From: Sphingobacterium sp. UBA7855
GTDB taxonomy: Bacteria; Bacteroidota; Bacteroidia; Sphingobacteriales; Sphingobacteriaceae
Length of the DNA stretch: 64,000 bases
Assembly (NCBI GenBank): GCA_002500745.1
Contig: DLST01000010.1
Span: 186,001-250,000, forward strand
Reading direction: 5' to 3'
Below, in pieces: positions 20,385 to 29,271 of the stretch. The notes under the pieces are model-generated. The model was given only the letters and a program-made list of their open reading frames with translations. It did not search any database and was not told where the DNA came from. The position numbers and the translations under genes were made by a program. Every line of letters starts with the position of its first letter. The stretch's first letter is position 1.

Positions 20385-20570
20385 TTTTTAAGAAAGTTCT
20401 TTTTTAGAATAACGACTTAGTAATCACGATGACGATTTCTTTCGGTTTATTCTTTGTTAAGCGGGATTTTTAAACATTTTTATTGGAATATAAAACATTT
20501 GTAATGGGTAATGAAAAAAAGCTACTTGTAATTTTACTATTGTAATACAACTAATCGAATAACCAATTAT

Positions 20571-21983
20571 ATGGACCAAAATAGGACAGAAGTGAAGCCT
20601 TTCAAAGGTTTTTACAAGCTTTCAACGAAGCAGCGCGTAGGGTTTGGTGCTGGGGATCTCGCACAGAATCTCATTTACCAGACTGTTTCAATGTATCTAC
20701 TGATTTTTTATACCAATGTTTATGGAATCTCTGCAGCTTCTGCGGGAGTGATGTTTCTCATTGTTCGAATTGTCGATGTACTTTGGGATCCCATCGTGGG
20801 CGCATTTGTTGATAAAAGAAATCCTCGAATGGGAAAGTATAGGTCTTATTTGGTGCTGGGAGGAATTCCTTTGACAGGATTTGCAATTTTGTGTTTTTGG
20901 AATGGCTTTTCGGGATCTTTAACCTATGCTTATATCACCTATGTTGGTTTATCGATGTTGTACACATTGGTGAATGTTCCGTATGGTGCCTTAAATGCCT
21001 CCTTGACCAGAGATACGGATGAGGTTACAAAACTAACGTCTACACGTATGTTTATGGCGAACGTGGGGGGGCTGGCCGTTGGATATGGTGTACCGCTCGT
21101 CGTAAAGTATTTCTCTCCAGATGGAAAGATAAACTCGAAAGATTCTGCCGAAGCCTGGTTTGCAACGATGCTGATCTATGCTTTAGTTGGATTAGTGCTT
21201 TTAATCTTTTGCTTTTCACAAACAAAAGAACGTGTCATTATGGATGAGAAGGATACGGATAATGTCCAGGTTTCCGACCTGTGGCGAGAATTTAAGCATA
21301 ATCGCCCTTTGCGTATTTTGGCATTTTTTTTCATTACTGCATTTGCTATGATGGCAATCGGTAACTCGGCAGGATCATACTACATGATTTATAATGTACA
21401 TGCTCCGGATATGCTACCATATTTTATGGCATTAGGATCTTTGCCTGCTTTTATTTTTATGCCTTTAGTGCCAGCCATCAAACGCGCAATTGGTAAAAAG
21501 CAGATGTTCTATGTTTTCTTGACTATTGCAATCCTCGGAATGCTGATGCTATATGTCATTTCATCCAATGAAAGCCTCAAAGGAAATATTGTTTTGGTAT
21601 TGACTGCTCAGTTTATCAAATCGACTGGAGTAATTGTCGCAACGGGATATATGTGGGCGCTCGTTCCTGAAGTCATTTCCTATGGCGAATATAAAACTGG
21701 GAAGCGTATTTCTGGTATTGTCAATGCACTTACCGGTATTTTTTACAAAGCTGGGATGGCTCTTGGGGGTGTGGTGCCGGGGCTCGTGTTGGCATATGTT
21801 AACTTTGATAAAGATAATGCAACAGTCCAGTCAGCACGTGCTGAAATGGGAATTCTATGGTTGGTAGCCATTATTCCAGCGATACTCTTGGTAGTGGCCA
21901 TGTATGTTATTTCCAAATACGAACTGGACGATAGGACTATTGATGCGATCAATCAGGACATAGAGTCTAGACATACTTATTAA
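20571..21983 (+). CDS. GPH-family sodium/sugar symporter (MFS, XylP/XynP-like)
   Basis: Inner-membrane symporter for glycosides, expected to import xylo-oligosaccharides or xylosides. 470 residues with 12 predicted helices. The family signature is clear: GFGAGDLAQNLIYQTVSMYLLIFYT at the N-terminus, then RIVDVLWDPIVGAFVDKRNPRMGKYRSYL, including the conserved Asp residues used for cation coupling. It is followed after 14 bases by the GH10 xylanase and then a cytoplasmic GH43, the classic arrangement in which imported xylo-oligosaccharides are cut inside the cell. Confidence 0.92.
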   Translation: MDQNRTEVKPFKGFYKLSTKQRVGFGAGDLAQNLIYQTVSMYLLIFYTNVYGISAASAGVMFLIVRIVDVLWDPIVGAFVDKRNPRMGKYRSYLVLGGIPLTGFAILCFWNGFSGSLTYAYITYVGLSMLYTLVNVPYGALNASLTRDTDEVTKLTSTRMFMANVGGLAVGYGVPLVVKYFSPDGKINSKDSAEAWFATMLIYALVGLVLLIFCFSQTKERVIMDEKDTDNVQVSDLWREFKHNRPLRILAFFFITAFAMMAIGNSAGSYYMIYNVHAPDMLPYFMALGSLPAFIFMPLVPAIKRAIGKKQMFYVFLTIAILGMLMLYVISSNESLKGNIVLVLTAQFIKSTGVIVATGYMWALVPEVISYGEYKTGKRISGIVNALTGIFYKAGMALGGVVPGLVLAYVNFDKDNATVQSARAEMGILWLVAIIPAILLVVAMYVISKYELDDRTIDAINQDIESRHTY

Positions 21984-21997
21984 TTAAAAAATAAATC

Positions 21998-23149
21998 ATG
22001 AAGATGTTAAAAACTATTGTTGTGGCTGTAGCGGCCTTACTATCAAATCTATCTGCTTCAGCTGCTTTGCAAAAACTGAAGCTGGCACCTGATTCGTTGA
22101 CTTTGAAGGATGCATTTGAAGGTAAGTTTTTTATAGGAACGGCTTTAAACCTTGATCAAATCTGGGAGCGGGATGCCGCCGCAGTAGCGGTCGTCAAAAA
22201 ACATTTCAATTCCATTGTAGCGGAAAATTGTATGAAAAGTATGTTCCTGCAGCCGCAGGAAGGCGTGTTCGATTTTAAAGATGCGGATCGTTTCGTATTG
22301 TTTGGAGAAAAAAATAAAATGCAAATTATTGGGCATACGCTCATCTGGCATTCCCAGACACCAGATTGGTTTTTTGTGGATAAAAATGGGAAAGAGGTGA
22401 CCCGAGACGTACTTATAGCACGCATGCAAAAGCATATTCATACCGTAGTATCACGCTATAAAGGACGGGTGCACGGATGGGATGTGGTGAACGAGGCCAT
22501 ATTGGATAATGGAGAGTGGCGCAAAAGTAAATTTTACGATATTATTGGTCCTCAGTTTATTGAATTGGCATTTAAATTTGCACATGAGGCAGATCCAAAT
22601 GCGGAGTTATATTATAATGATTATTCAACCGCCGTTCCGGAAAAAAGAAAGGGCATTATTAAAATGATCCGTCAAGTAAAAGCAGCGGGTGGTCGCGTCA
22701 GCGGAATTGGTATGCAAGAGCACAATGCACTGGATAATCCACCTATTGATGAGGTCGAAAAAACTATACTCGGATTTGCGGGACTTGATGCGAAAGTAAT
22801 GGTTACTGAAATGGATATTTCGGTTTTGCCGCATGCTCGACCTAATATGGGCGCCGAAATTGGAGAGCAATATGCTTATACCAAGGAGATGAATCCATAC
22901 GAAAAAGGGCTGCCGGCAGCGAAAATGGATGAGTTGGGGAGGCGATACGTAGCGTTCTTTAAATTATACCTCAAACATAAGGATAAAATATCGCGTGTGA
23001 CGTTGTGGGGTGTTGGTGACGGAGATTCATGGAAGAATGGTTGGCCTATTCCGGGACGTACAGACTATCCATTATTATTTGACCGGAATTATCAGCCTAA
23101 GCCCTTTTTAAAAGATATCACTTCATTAACACAAAAAAAAAAGAAATAG
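21998..23149 (+). CDS. GH10 endo-beta-1,4-xylanase
   Basis: Retaining endo-xylanase that cuts the xylan backbone. 383 residues with a Sec signal peptide (about 1-22) and a single TIM-barrel domain. The acid/base is Glu166 in WDVVNEAI and the nucleophile Glu271 in VMVTEMDIS; the substrate-binding GHTLIWHSQTPDWF segment is present. No lipoprotein Cys is seen, so periplasmic or secreted location is more likely than surface attachment. The gene ends with a run of A coding for four Lys. It is the clearest single indicator that the whole region targets xylan. Confidence 0.96.
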   Translation: MKMLKTIVVAVAALLSNLSASAALQKLKLAPDSLTLKDAFEGKFFIGTALNLDQIWERDAAAVAVVKKHFNSIVAENCMKSMFLQPQEGVFDFKDADRFVLFGEKNKMQIIGHTLIWHSQTPDWFFVDKNGKEVTRDVLIARMQKHIHTVVSRYKGRVHGWDVVNEAILDNGEWRKSKFYDIIGPQFIELAFKFAHEADPNAELYYNDYSTAVPEKRKGIIKMIRQVKAAGGRVSGIGMQEHNALDNPPIDEVEKTILGFAGLDAKVMVTEMDISVLPHARPNMGAEIGEQYAYTKEMNPYEKGLPAAKMDELGRRYVAFFKLYLKHKDKISRVTLWGVGDGDSWKNGWPIPGRTDYPLLFDRNYQPKPFLKDITSLTQKKKK

Positions 23150-23154
23150 TAAGC

Positions 23155-24126
23155 ATGAATAAGAGCAAGTATTTGTATCCCAAAGATTATATGGCTGATC
23201 CATCAGCACATGTTTTTGAAAATAAAATTTACATTTATCCCTCTCATGATCGAGAAAGTGGAATACCGGAAAATGACAATGGAGACCATTTCGATATGCA
23301 GGATTACCACGTATTTTCTCTGGAGGATATTCAGGGGGATGTGGTTGATCATGGTAAGGTGTTAGATGTAAAAGACATTCCTTGGGCTGGTCGTCAGCTT
23401 TGGGATTCAGATGTGACGGAGAAAAACGGAAAGTATTATATGTATTTTTCCATGAAGGATAAAAATGATGTTTTCAGGCTTGGTGTCGCTGTTGCAAGTC
23501 AGCCCTATGGGCCATTTGTTCCACAGGAGCATCCAATTAAGGGCAGTTATAGTATTGATCCGTGTGCATTTAAAGATACTACCGGAGCGTATTATCTATA
23601 TTTTGGTGGTATTTGGGGGGGGCAGCTCCAATTCTATCGAAATAATAAGATTATATCACCCAATGAATTGCCTCAAGATCACGAAGATGCTTTGTCTCCA
23701 AAAGTTGTGAAGCTGTCTGCTGATATGCTTGAATTTTCGGAGGAGCCAAAGGATCTTGTTATTTTGGATAAAAATGGCATCCCATTGAAACATGGTGATA
23801 CGGAAAAGCGATTTTTTGAAGCTTCTTGGATGCACAAATATCGAGGGAAATACTATTTTTCCTACTCTACTGGAGATAGTCATTTAATCTGTTATGCCAC
23901 TGGAGACAATCCATATGGTCCATTTACCTATCAGGGTGTAATTCTATCGCCAGTGGTTGGTTGGACCACGCATCATAGTATCTTGGAATTCAAAGGTAAA
24001 TGGTATCTATTTTATCATGATTCAGTTCCCTCAGGAGGAAAGACCTGGTTGAGAAGCATGAAAGTTATTGAGTTAACATATGATGAGAACGGTCACATGA
24101 TAACAATTGATGGATTGTCGTCGTAG
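23155..24126 (+). CDS. Cytoplasmic GH43 beta-xylosidase/alpha-L-arabinofuranosidase (GH43_1-like)
   Basis: 323 residues with no signal peptide, so it should act in the cytoplasm on imported oligosaccharides. The base is Asp15 in YMADPSAHVFENKIYIYPSHD, the modulator Asp lies in YSIDPCAFKD and the acid Glu in FFEASWMHKYRGKYYFSYS. This is the arrangement of GH43 subfamily 1 enzymes that accompany GH10 xylanases and GPH symporters. It lies 5 bases after GH10. A run of eight G (23615-23622) falls in the IWGGQLQ segment. Probably the last gene of the symporter transcript. Confidence 0.92.
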   Translation: MNKSKYLYPKDYMADPSAHVFENKIYIYPSHDRESGIPENDNGDHFDMQDYHVFSLEDIQGDVVDHGKVLDVKDIPWAGRQLWDSDVTEKNGKYYMYFSMKDKNDVFRLGVAVASQPYGPFVPQEHPIKGSYSIDPCAFKDTTGAYYLYFGGIWGGQLQFYRNNKIISPNELPQDHEDALSPKVVKLSADMLEFSEEPKDLVILDKNGIPLKHGDTEKRFFEASWMHKYRGKYYFSYSTGDSHLICYATGDNPYGPFTYQGVILSPVVGWTTHHSILEFKGKWYLFYHDSVPSGGKTWLRSMKVIELTYDENGHMITIDGLSS

Positions 24127-24143
24127 ATGATTTGAAGCACGAT

Positions 24144-25007
24144 TTATCTACCTATTCGGCGTTTGTAACTCATGGGTGTTTCACCTGTGAATTTTTTAAA
24201 TAGTCGATTGAAGTAAGAGATATTTTCGAAACCTAATTTAAAGCACAGTTGTTGGATATTATCTTCATCGATTAACATCATCAATTGTGCTTTTTCTATT
24301 TTCTTTTGATTGATGTAATGTACAGGTGTGGCATTCATGTGTTTTTTGAAGAGTCGGATAAGGTGATCTTTGGATATAAAAATCAGATTGGCAAGTTGTT
24401 CTATAGCGATCGGATGATGGATATTTTCGTCGATGTAATCAAGTACACGCAAAAGCCGTTTTTCCACCTGCGGTATTTTGTTCGTCGCTTCGGCCAGAAA
24501 TCGGCTCATTAATAAATGAATGATCGCTTGGTTTTCGGCTGCTCTGGCGATAGGTGACGCCGTTTGCAGCGCCATGTTTTTCATTAATTCTGTTGAATTA
24601 TCATACCCTTTCGGATCATACATTTTTAACTCACGACCTGGATTTAACTCGTAGAGATGCTGAATGACTGTAGCTAACAGCTGATCTGATTTGATTTCCT
24701 TCGGGAAAGAGTAGCGGTCGAAAATACTCGATCTTAGCGCTGGATTTTCATAGATATGGATATAGTAGAGTGATAGTTTAGCGGAACAAGCGTAGCTATG
24801 TTCGATATATGCAGGTGTGAGATAGAGATGTCCCGGCCGAAGTTTGATGGTTTCGTCCGCTAAAATTATGGATGCTTCTCCTTCACACACATAATGTATC
24901 CGCGCAAACGGACTCTGAATATCTTTGAAATTCCAATTCGCCTGATGTTCCGCATAACCAATGTTCAATAGTGTAAAATCAAGTTTATTATTTTCGTTAT
25001 TTATCAT
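24144..25007 (-). CDS. AraC-family transcriptional regulator
   Basis: Probable sugar-responsive regulator of the adjacent xylan genes. An N-terminal cupin-like effector domain (about 1-100, HYVCEGEASIILADETIKLRPGHLYLTPAYIEHSY) and a C-terminal double helix-turn-helix (about 190-287, IAIEQLANLIFISKDHLIRLFKKHM and ISYFNRLFKKFTGETPMSYKRR). The start is the ATG at 25007; an in-frame GTG directly before it is also possible. It converges on the GH43 gene and is divergent from the dehydrogenase. Having both an HTCS and an AraC regulator suggests two layers of control, extracellular and intracellular; the effector is unknown. Confidence 0.92.
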   Translation of the reverse strand: MINNENNKLDFTLLNIGYAEHQANWNFKDIQSPFARIHYVCEGEASIILADETIKLRPGHLYLTPAYIEHSYACSAKLSLYYIHIYENPALRSSIFDRYSFPKEIKSDQLLATVIQHLYELNPGRELKMYDPKGYDNSTELMKNMALQTASPIARAAENQAIIHLLMSRFLAEATNKIPQVEKRLLRVLDYIDENIHHPIAIEQLANLIFISKDHLIRLFKKHMNATPVHYINQKKIEKAQLMMLIDEDNIQQLCFKLGFENISYFNRLFKKFTGETPMSYKRRIGR

Positions 25008-25401
25008 CACCCGAAGAAGAAATAGTTAGCTACAATATTAGTCGTTTTCTTAAAAAGAATAGCGTTTTTAAAGTGAAAATATTGAAAATGTTATAGTTCA
25101 TTTATCTGTATATGAAGTTTTTTTTCATATTTATTTTTTAAAAATAGCATTTAAGTGTTTGATATCTAGCTTGCAAATTTTTTACATTCTCTGCTAATAG
25201 TACGCTAGTGAATCCTTGCGCTTGGATCGATATTGTGTCATTTTTTATCGTTAATGGAGTTTCTTTATCCGTTCTATATAATTATTTTTGGCTATATCAT
25301 AGTATCAAAGATCTCAAGACAGTAAATCTCTTCAGTTTGATCTTGAGCTTTGTTGTGATAAATAACAATAGCAATGCTATTTAAATTGATGCCATTTATA
25401 A
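25008..25401. other. AT-rich divergent intergenic region between AraC regulator and dehydrogenase
   Basis: No gene is visible in 394 bases. The main structure is an imperfect inverted repeat at 25306-25352. No convincing TAnnTTTG box was found for either gene. Confidence 0.5.
25306..25352 (+). promoter_or_regulatory. Imperfect inverted repeat upstream of the dehydrogenase
   Basis: CAAAG plus CTCAAGA (25306-25319, two extra bases between) pairs with TCTTGAG plus CTTTG (25341-25352). No T run follows, so an operator or leader hairpin is more likely than a terminator. It lies 50 bases before the dehydrogenase start. Confidence 0.4.
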
Positions 25402-26418
25402 ATGAAAGCTATAAAAATAGTAAAAGAGGGATCTGTGGAAATCACGGAAATTCCTCAGCCTTCCCTTAAGGATGGACATGTCCTTTTAAAAATAGATTAT
25501 GTTGGTTTCTGCGGCTCTGATCTGAATACATTTCGGGGTTTAAATCCATTAGTTCAGCTACCAGTTATACCTGGACATGAAATTGGGGCAACGGTAGTTG
25601 AATTGGGGACGAATGTTGGAACTGATATTAAGATTGGTACTAGAGTTACGGTAAATCCGTATTCGAACTGCGGTATTTGTACTGCATGTAAAAATAATAG
25701 ACCTAATGCCTGCCGCTACAATGAAACGATGGGCGTACAGCGCGACGGTGCCATGACAGAATACCTTGTCGTGCCCATTCAAAAGGTCATTGTGGGTGGC
25801 CAACTATCGTCAAAAGAATTGGCCTTGGTGGAACCTATGAGCGTAGGCTTCCACGCCGTAGATCGGGCCGATGTCACCGACAGCGATGTCGTATTGGTGT
25901 TGGGATGTGGCATGATCGGAGTTGGGGCGATTGTTCGGTCTGCTTTACGGGGTGCCACCGTTATAGCAGTTGACGTGAGTAAAGAAAAACTTGAGTTGGC
26001 TAAAAGTCTCGGAGCGACATTTACCATCAATAGCGCAGAGGAAGACTTGGCGGCTAGTTTGGATAAATTGACGCACGCCATGGGGGCTGACGTAGTTATT
26101 GAAGCCGTAGGACGCAAGGAAACCTATTTAGCGGCGATTGATGCCGCTGCGTATACAGGCCGGGTTATCTATATCGGTTATGCAAAAGAAGCTATTCCTT
26201 TTGATACACAGTTTTTTGTCAAAAAAGAATTGGATATCAGAGGTTCACGTAATGCTACAGCAAAAGATTTTGCAGCGGTAATGCATTATTTGAAAATGAA
26301 AAAGTGCCCAATAGAGCAACTTATAACAGGAGTGTATCGCGTAGAAGATGCGCAATTAGCTTTAACATCATGGCTAAGCGATCCTGGACGTGTTTTTAGG
26401 CTTTTAATTGAATTTTAA
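25402..26418 (+). CDS. Zinc-dependent medium-chain alcohol/polyol (sugar-acid) dehydrogenase
   Basis: NAD(P)-dependent oxidoreductase of the MDR superfamily. 338 residues. The catalytic zinc ligands are in GFCGSD and PGHEIG, the structural zinc site is the cysteine cluster CGICTACKNNRPNAC, and the Rossmann motif is VLGCGMIGVGA. The best general match is the sorbitol/L-threonine/L-gulonate 5-dehydrogenase group. It stands alone, divergent from the AraC regulator, at the edge of the xylan locus. A role on a pentose- or L-galactose-derived polyol or aldonate is conceivable, given the GH95 nearby, but the substrate is unknown. Confidence 0.88.
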   Translation: MKAIKIVKEGSVEITEIPQPSLKDGHVLLKIDYVGFCGSDLNTFRGLNPLVQLPVIPGHEIGATVVELGTNVGTDIKIGTRVTVNPYSNCGICTACKNNRPNACRYNETMGVQRDGAMTEYLVVPIQKVIVGGQLSSKELALVEPMSVGFHAVDRADVTDSDVVLVLGCGMIGVGAIVRSALRGATVIAVDVSKEKLELAKSLGATFTINSAEEDLAASLDKLTHAMGADVVIEAVGRKETYLAAIDAAAYTGRVIYIGYAKEAIPFDTQFFVKKELDIRGSRNATAKDFAAVMHYLKMKKCPIEQLITGVYRVEDAQLALTSWLSDPGRVFRLLIEF

Positions 26419-26513
26419 AATTCATATACGTTATTGTCAATGACCGAACAATAGTACGACTCATCATTGCTATGCCCAATAATGGAGCAATAATTACTTT
26501 ATCAAAAATACGA

Positions 26514-26545
26514 AAAGCCTTTTTCATATCGCTGGAAAAGGCTTT
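26514..26545 (+). terminator. Strong hairpin after the dehydrogenase
   Basis: AAAGCCTTTTTC (26514-26525) pairs with GGAAAAGGCTTT (26534-26545), 12 bp with one wobble. There is no good T run on the plus strand, so termination efficiency is uncertain. It may serve the convergent small gene as well. Confidence 0.5.
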
Positions 26546-26593
26546 GACTTAAATCTCTTATCCGTTCATAACTGATGCGGGGGAGATCCAAAC

Positions 26594-26713
26594 TTATTTT
26601 TTCTTTCTGGATTTTTTTTCTTCTTCAGCAGGCAAATCTAAAATAGCCATCAATAGTAGATAATAGCCTTTTTCTAATCCCATTTTTTGTGCTTTTTGGT
26701 CGATAGTGTCCAT
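26594..26713 (-). CDS. Small hypothetical protein, 39 residues
   Basis: Reading frame ATG at 26713 to TAA at 26594: MDTIDQKAQKMGLEKGYYLL and so on, ending in a Lys/Arg-rich tail (KKSRKKK). An amphipathic N-terminal helix, a short hydrophobic patch (YYLLLMAILDL) and a strongly basic C-terminus make it look like a real product rather than random sequence, but I do not recognise a family. No clear ribosome-binding site, which is usual in this phylum. Confidence 0.4.
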   Translation of the reverse strand: MDTIDQKAQKMGLEKGYYLLLMAILDLPAEEEKKSRKKK

Positions 26714-26996
26714 ATCTTTATTCAATTATTGTTTCTTAACTAATTTCTATTTGATTAATTAGAATCAAACGCTGTACCCAAAATCCGTTATCCATATGCT
26801 ATCCGTATTTTTAAGGGGTAAATTGCGTAAAGTTTTCACTTTTTAACAAAAAAATACGTGTAATGTGGGTATTAAATTCTATCAAATTATAAGTTAGACC
26901 CGAGTTTGCGGTAATAATAACCCGAACATGTTTGCTGTAAAACATTTTCATGTGAATATTGTCTTTAATACAGATTAATAATTAAAATAGATATTT

Positions 26997-27170
26997 ATGA
27001 AAAAGATAATTCCATTTGCGCTAATGTCAAGTTTATTGGTGCTCGTATCAAGTTGTGCAGCGATTGAAGGCATATTTAAAGCCGGCGTATGGTCTGGTAT
27101 TCTATTGGTTGTCGTAGTTGTTGCTCTTGTAATCTGGTTGGTAAGCAAATTGTTTGGTGGATCAAGATAA
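26997..27170 (+). CDS. Small lipoprotein/membrane protein, 57 residues
   Basis: MKKIIPFALMSSLLVLVSSC is a lipoprotein signal with lipobox VSSC (Cys20). After CAAIEGIFKAG comes a single hydrophobic helix (GILLVVVVVALVIWLV) and a basic end (SKLFGGSR). Small proteins of this pattern are frequent in Bacteroidota; I recall them being carried in databases under doubtful enzyme names, but the length leaves no room for an enzyme. Function unknown; a stress-related envelope role is plausible. It converges with the TIGR03915-type gene. Confidence 0.75.
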   Translation: MKKIIPFALMSSLLVLVSSCAAIEGIFKAGVWSGILLVVVVVALVIWLVSKLFGGSR

Positions 27171-27211
27171 TGATGATTATTTGATCTCTAATCCTTTACT
27201 TGCTTAGAAAG

Positions 27212-27970
27212 CTATGTCTTTTCTACTAGATATTTCCAGTAGCGTTTCGGAACATGCCTTAAATGAAGTTTCAGATTTTTACGTGATTCAATGTTTGTAC
27301 TCTTAAAGTAGGTTTTCCAAAGATGCTGATAAGCCTTTTCTTGAGGATCGAGATCCACTTCTACCTGATATGGATCTCGAATTTCATCATTTTCATTTGG
27401 AGATACTTCGACGATAGTATTTCCATCATAGTGAAAGCCATAATTTCGTTTTAAATCATAAATTAACCAACATTGGTCTGCGAATCGATTTTTAAAGAAT
27501 TGTACAACAAGTGGAATCACATTGAAATCGGGCTCTACAACGGCAGTATACAGATGGTCATTAGATTTGACAAACCGTATAAATGCTTTCATACGGTGCC
27601 GTTCCCGATTGATCTTCTTAATTGATTGATGCAAACGAAGTATAGGGGGATAACCATAATTATGTATATCCAATTGTTTTTTGCGAAATAGTTCTACTAT
27701 CAGCCGAAATCCATTGAGCCATTCGATATCATTATCGGACAGGAAATTATGGTAGAAAAAAATCGTACTTTGCTTTCCAATTATTTTTTCCATCCCTGTG
27801 AGAATGCGGATCGCTTTCTTATTATCTGTTGGAATCAGCCGTTTTTCCGAAAAAAGAACAATTTCCGTCGCTTTTCCTGTTTTAGGAACACTATCAAACT
27901 CTTTCCTTTCAAACGCCTCAAATACACAACACAGATAACCGGAATAACTGCCGTCAAAAATATAGTCCAT
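27212..27970 (-). CDS. TIGR03915-type protein, putative DNA repair partner of the radical-SAM protein
   Basis: 252 residues beginning MDYIFDGSYSGYLCCVFEAF, characteristic of the TIGR03915/DUF4130 family. Members are almost always encoded next to a radical-SAM protein of the TIGR03916 type, and in some genomes are fused to a uracil-DNA-glycosylase-like domain, which is the basis for the DNA-repair label. No uracil-DNA glycosylase domain is present here. Its ATG overlaps the TAA of the upstream radical-SAM gene by one base, so the two are translationally coupled. Biochemical activity is not established, to my knowledge. Confidence 0.88.
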   Translation of the reverse strand: MDYIFDGSYSGYLCCVFEAFERKEFDSVPKTGKATEIVLFSEKRLIPTDNKKAIRILTGMEKIIGKQSTIFFYHNFLSDNDIEWLNGFRLIVELFRKKQLDIHNYGYPPILRLHQSIKKINRERHRMKAFIRFVKSNDHLYTAVVEPDFNVIPLVVQFFKNRFADQCWLIYDLKRNYGFHYDGNTIVEVSPNENDEIRDPYQVEVDLDPQEKAYQHLWKTYFKSTNIESRKNLKLHLRHVPKRYWKYLVEKT

Positions 27971-29223
27971 TAGAATAAAGTTAATTGGCTATTCGGACCT
28001 TTTATTTGCGATTGGGGATTATGTTCCAGAATGCATTTTCTGATCTTTTCCGGATAGTGAAAGCCCGCAGTGATCAATGTGTCCTGACATAGCATAAAAT
28101 ATTTCGCTCGATTATAAGCTATTCCAATTTTTTGAACTTGATATTCTTTTAATTTGCCAAATTTCCGTGCCTGTATTATTTTTCTAGCGGATTGTCTTCC
28201 TATCCCCGGAATTCTTATGATCCAGCTATATGTAGCGGTGTTTATGTCGATAGGGAAGAATTGAGGGTTGCGAAGAGCCCAAGCAAGTTTAGGATCTATT
28301 TCCAGATCGAGGTCCTGATGTTTACTATTAAGGATTTCATGAAGCGAAAAGCCATAAAATCTAAGTAACCAATCTGTTTGATAAAGTCTATTTTCACGAA
28401 CCAGAGGTGGAGCTGTACCAATTTGAGGAAGGTTGGAGTCCGTTGCGTTAATAGGAATGTAACCCGAATAATACACCCTTTTGAGGTTATAATCTTTATA
28501 GAATGTATTTGCAGCCTCCATAATTTGGAAATCACTTTCTGGTGTTGCTCCAATAACCATTTGAGTACTTTGTCCTGCCGGTACAAATAAAGGTATTTTT
28601 TTATTGGTTTTTCTGTCCTGCTGAACATTTTGGATTTCATTTTTAATTATTGTCAGCGGTTCGCGAACAGATTGATGATCCTTCTCGGGAGCGACAAGTT
28701 TTAGTCCTGCTTCAGTAGGTATTTCGAGATTTACACTCATACGGTCAACATAAAGACCTGCTTCCTTTAACAAAGATTCACTTGCTCCAGGAATAGCCTT
28801 CAGATGAATATAGCCATTAAACCGCTCTTCAGTTCGAAGCTTCTTGACCACTAACATCAAGCGTTCCATGGTATAATCTGCAGATTTAAAAATACCAGAA
28901 CTTAAAAAAAGTCCCTCAATATAATTTCGACGGTAGAAATTCATCGTCAATTCGACAACTTCCTTGACCGAAAATGCTGCTCGCTGTACATCATTGCTAC
29001 GCCGACTCACACAAAAGGAGCAATCGTAAATGCAAAAGTTAGTCATTAAGATTTTTAGAAGGGAAACACAGCGTCCATCTTCAGTATACGTATGGCAGAT
29101 GCCACTTGCTGACGAATCACCTAAACCACCATTATTTTTTCGCTTACTTCCACTTGAGCTGCAGCTTACATCATATTTAGCTGCATCCGCTAGTATTTGT
29201 AGTTTATCGTCAAATCCAAACAT
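27970..29223 (-). CDS. Putative DNA modification/repair radical-SAM protein with helix-hairpin-helix (TIGR03916-type)
   Basis: About 417 residues. The [4Fe-4S] motif CxxxCxxC is in NFCIYDCSFCVSRR, and a radical-SAM barrel follows (EGLFLSSGIF, IHLKAIPGAS). Near the C-terminus a helix-hairpin-helix (IRIPGIGRQSARKIIQAR) indicates nucleic-acid binding. The start is set at the ATG at 29223 (MFGFDDK), because the frame further upstream opens only with TTG at 29229. It is co-transcribed with the TIGR03915-type gene and divergent from a PPOX-fold stress protein. The radical reaction and the DNA lesion are unknown. Confidence 0.9.
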   Translation of the reverse strand: MFGFDDKLQILADAAKYDVSCSSSGSKRKNNGGLGDSSASGICHTYTEDGRCVSLLKILMTNFCIYDCSFCVSRRSNDVQRAAFSVKEVVELTMNFYRRNYIEGLFLSSGIFKSADYTMERLMLVVKKLRTEERFNGYIHLKAIPGASESLLKEAGLYVDRMSVNLEIPTEAGLKLVAPEKDHQSVREPLTIIKNEIQNVQQDRKTNKKIPLFVPAGQSTQMVIGATPESDFQIMEAANTFYKDYNLKRVYYSGYIPINATDSNLPQIGTAPPLVRENRLYQTDWLLRFYGFSLHEILNSKHQDLDLEIDPKLAWALRNPQFFPIDINTATYSWIIRIPGIGRQSARKIIQARKFGKLKEYQVQKIGIAYNRAKYFMLCQDTLITAGFHYPEKIRKCILEHNPQSQIKGPNSQLTLF

Positions 29224-29254
29224 AATCAATCCATTCTTTTTACATCTGTAAAAA

Positions 29255-29271
29255 TACTAATATTATTAGTA
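29255..29271. promoter_or_regulatory. Palindrome TACTAAT-N3-ATTAGTA upstream of the radical-SAM pair
   Basis: Perfect 7-bp inverted arms around ATT, 32 bases before the radical-SAM ATG in the divergent promoter region. Possible operator for a dimeric regulator; AT-rich, so chance cannot be excluded. Confidence 0.35.

Larger units (their letters stand above)
20252..20570. other. Intergenic region: terminator and a promoter-like pair for the symporter series
   Basis: No gene is seen. A terminator hairpin closes the GH43 block (20290-20324). After it a TTGC (20352-20355) and TAGATTTG (20377-20384) are spaced 21 bases apart and resemble a Bacteroidota promoter, giving a leader of about 180 nt to the symporter. 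Confidence 0.5.
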
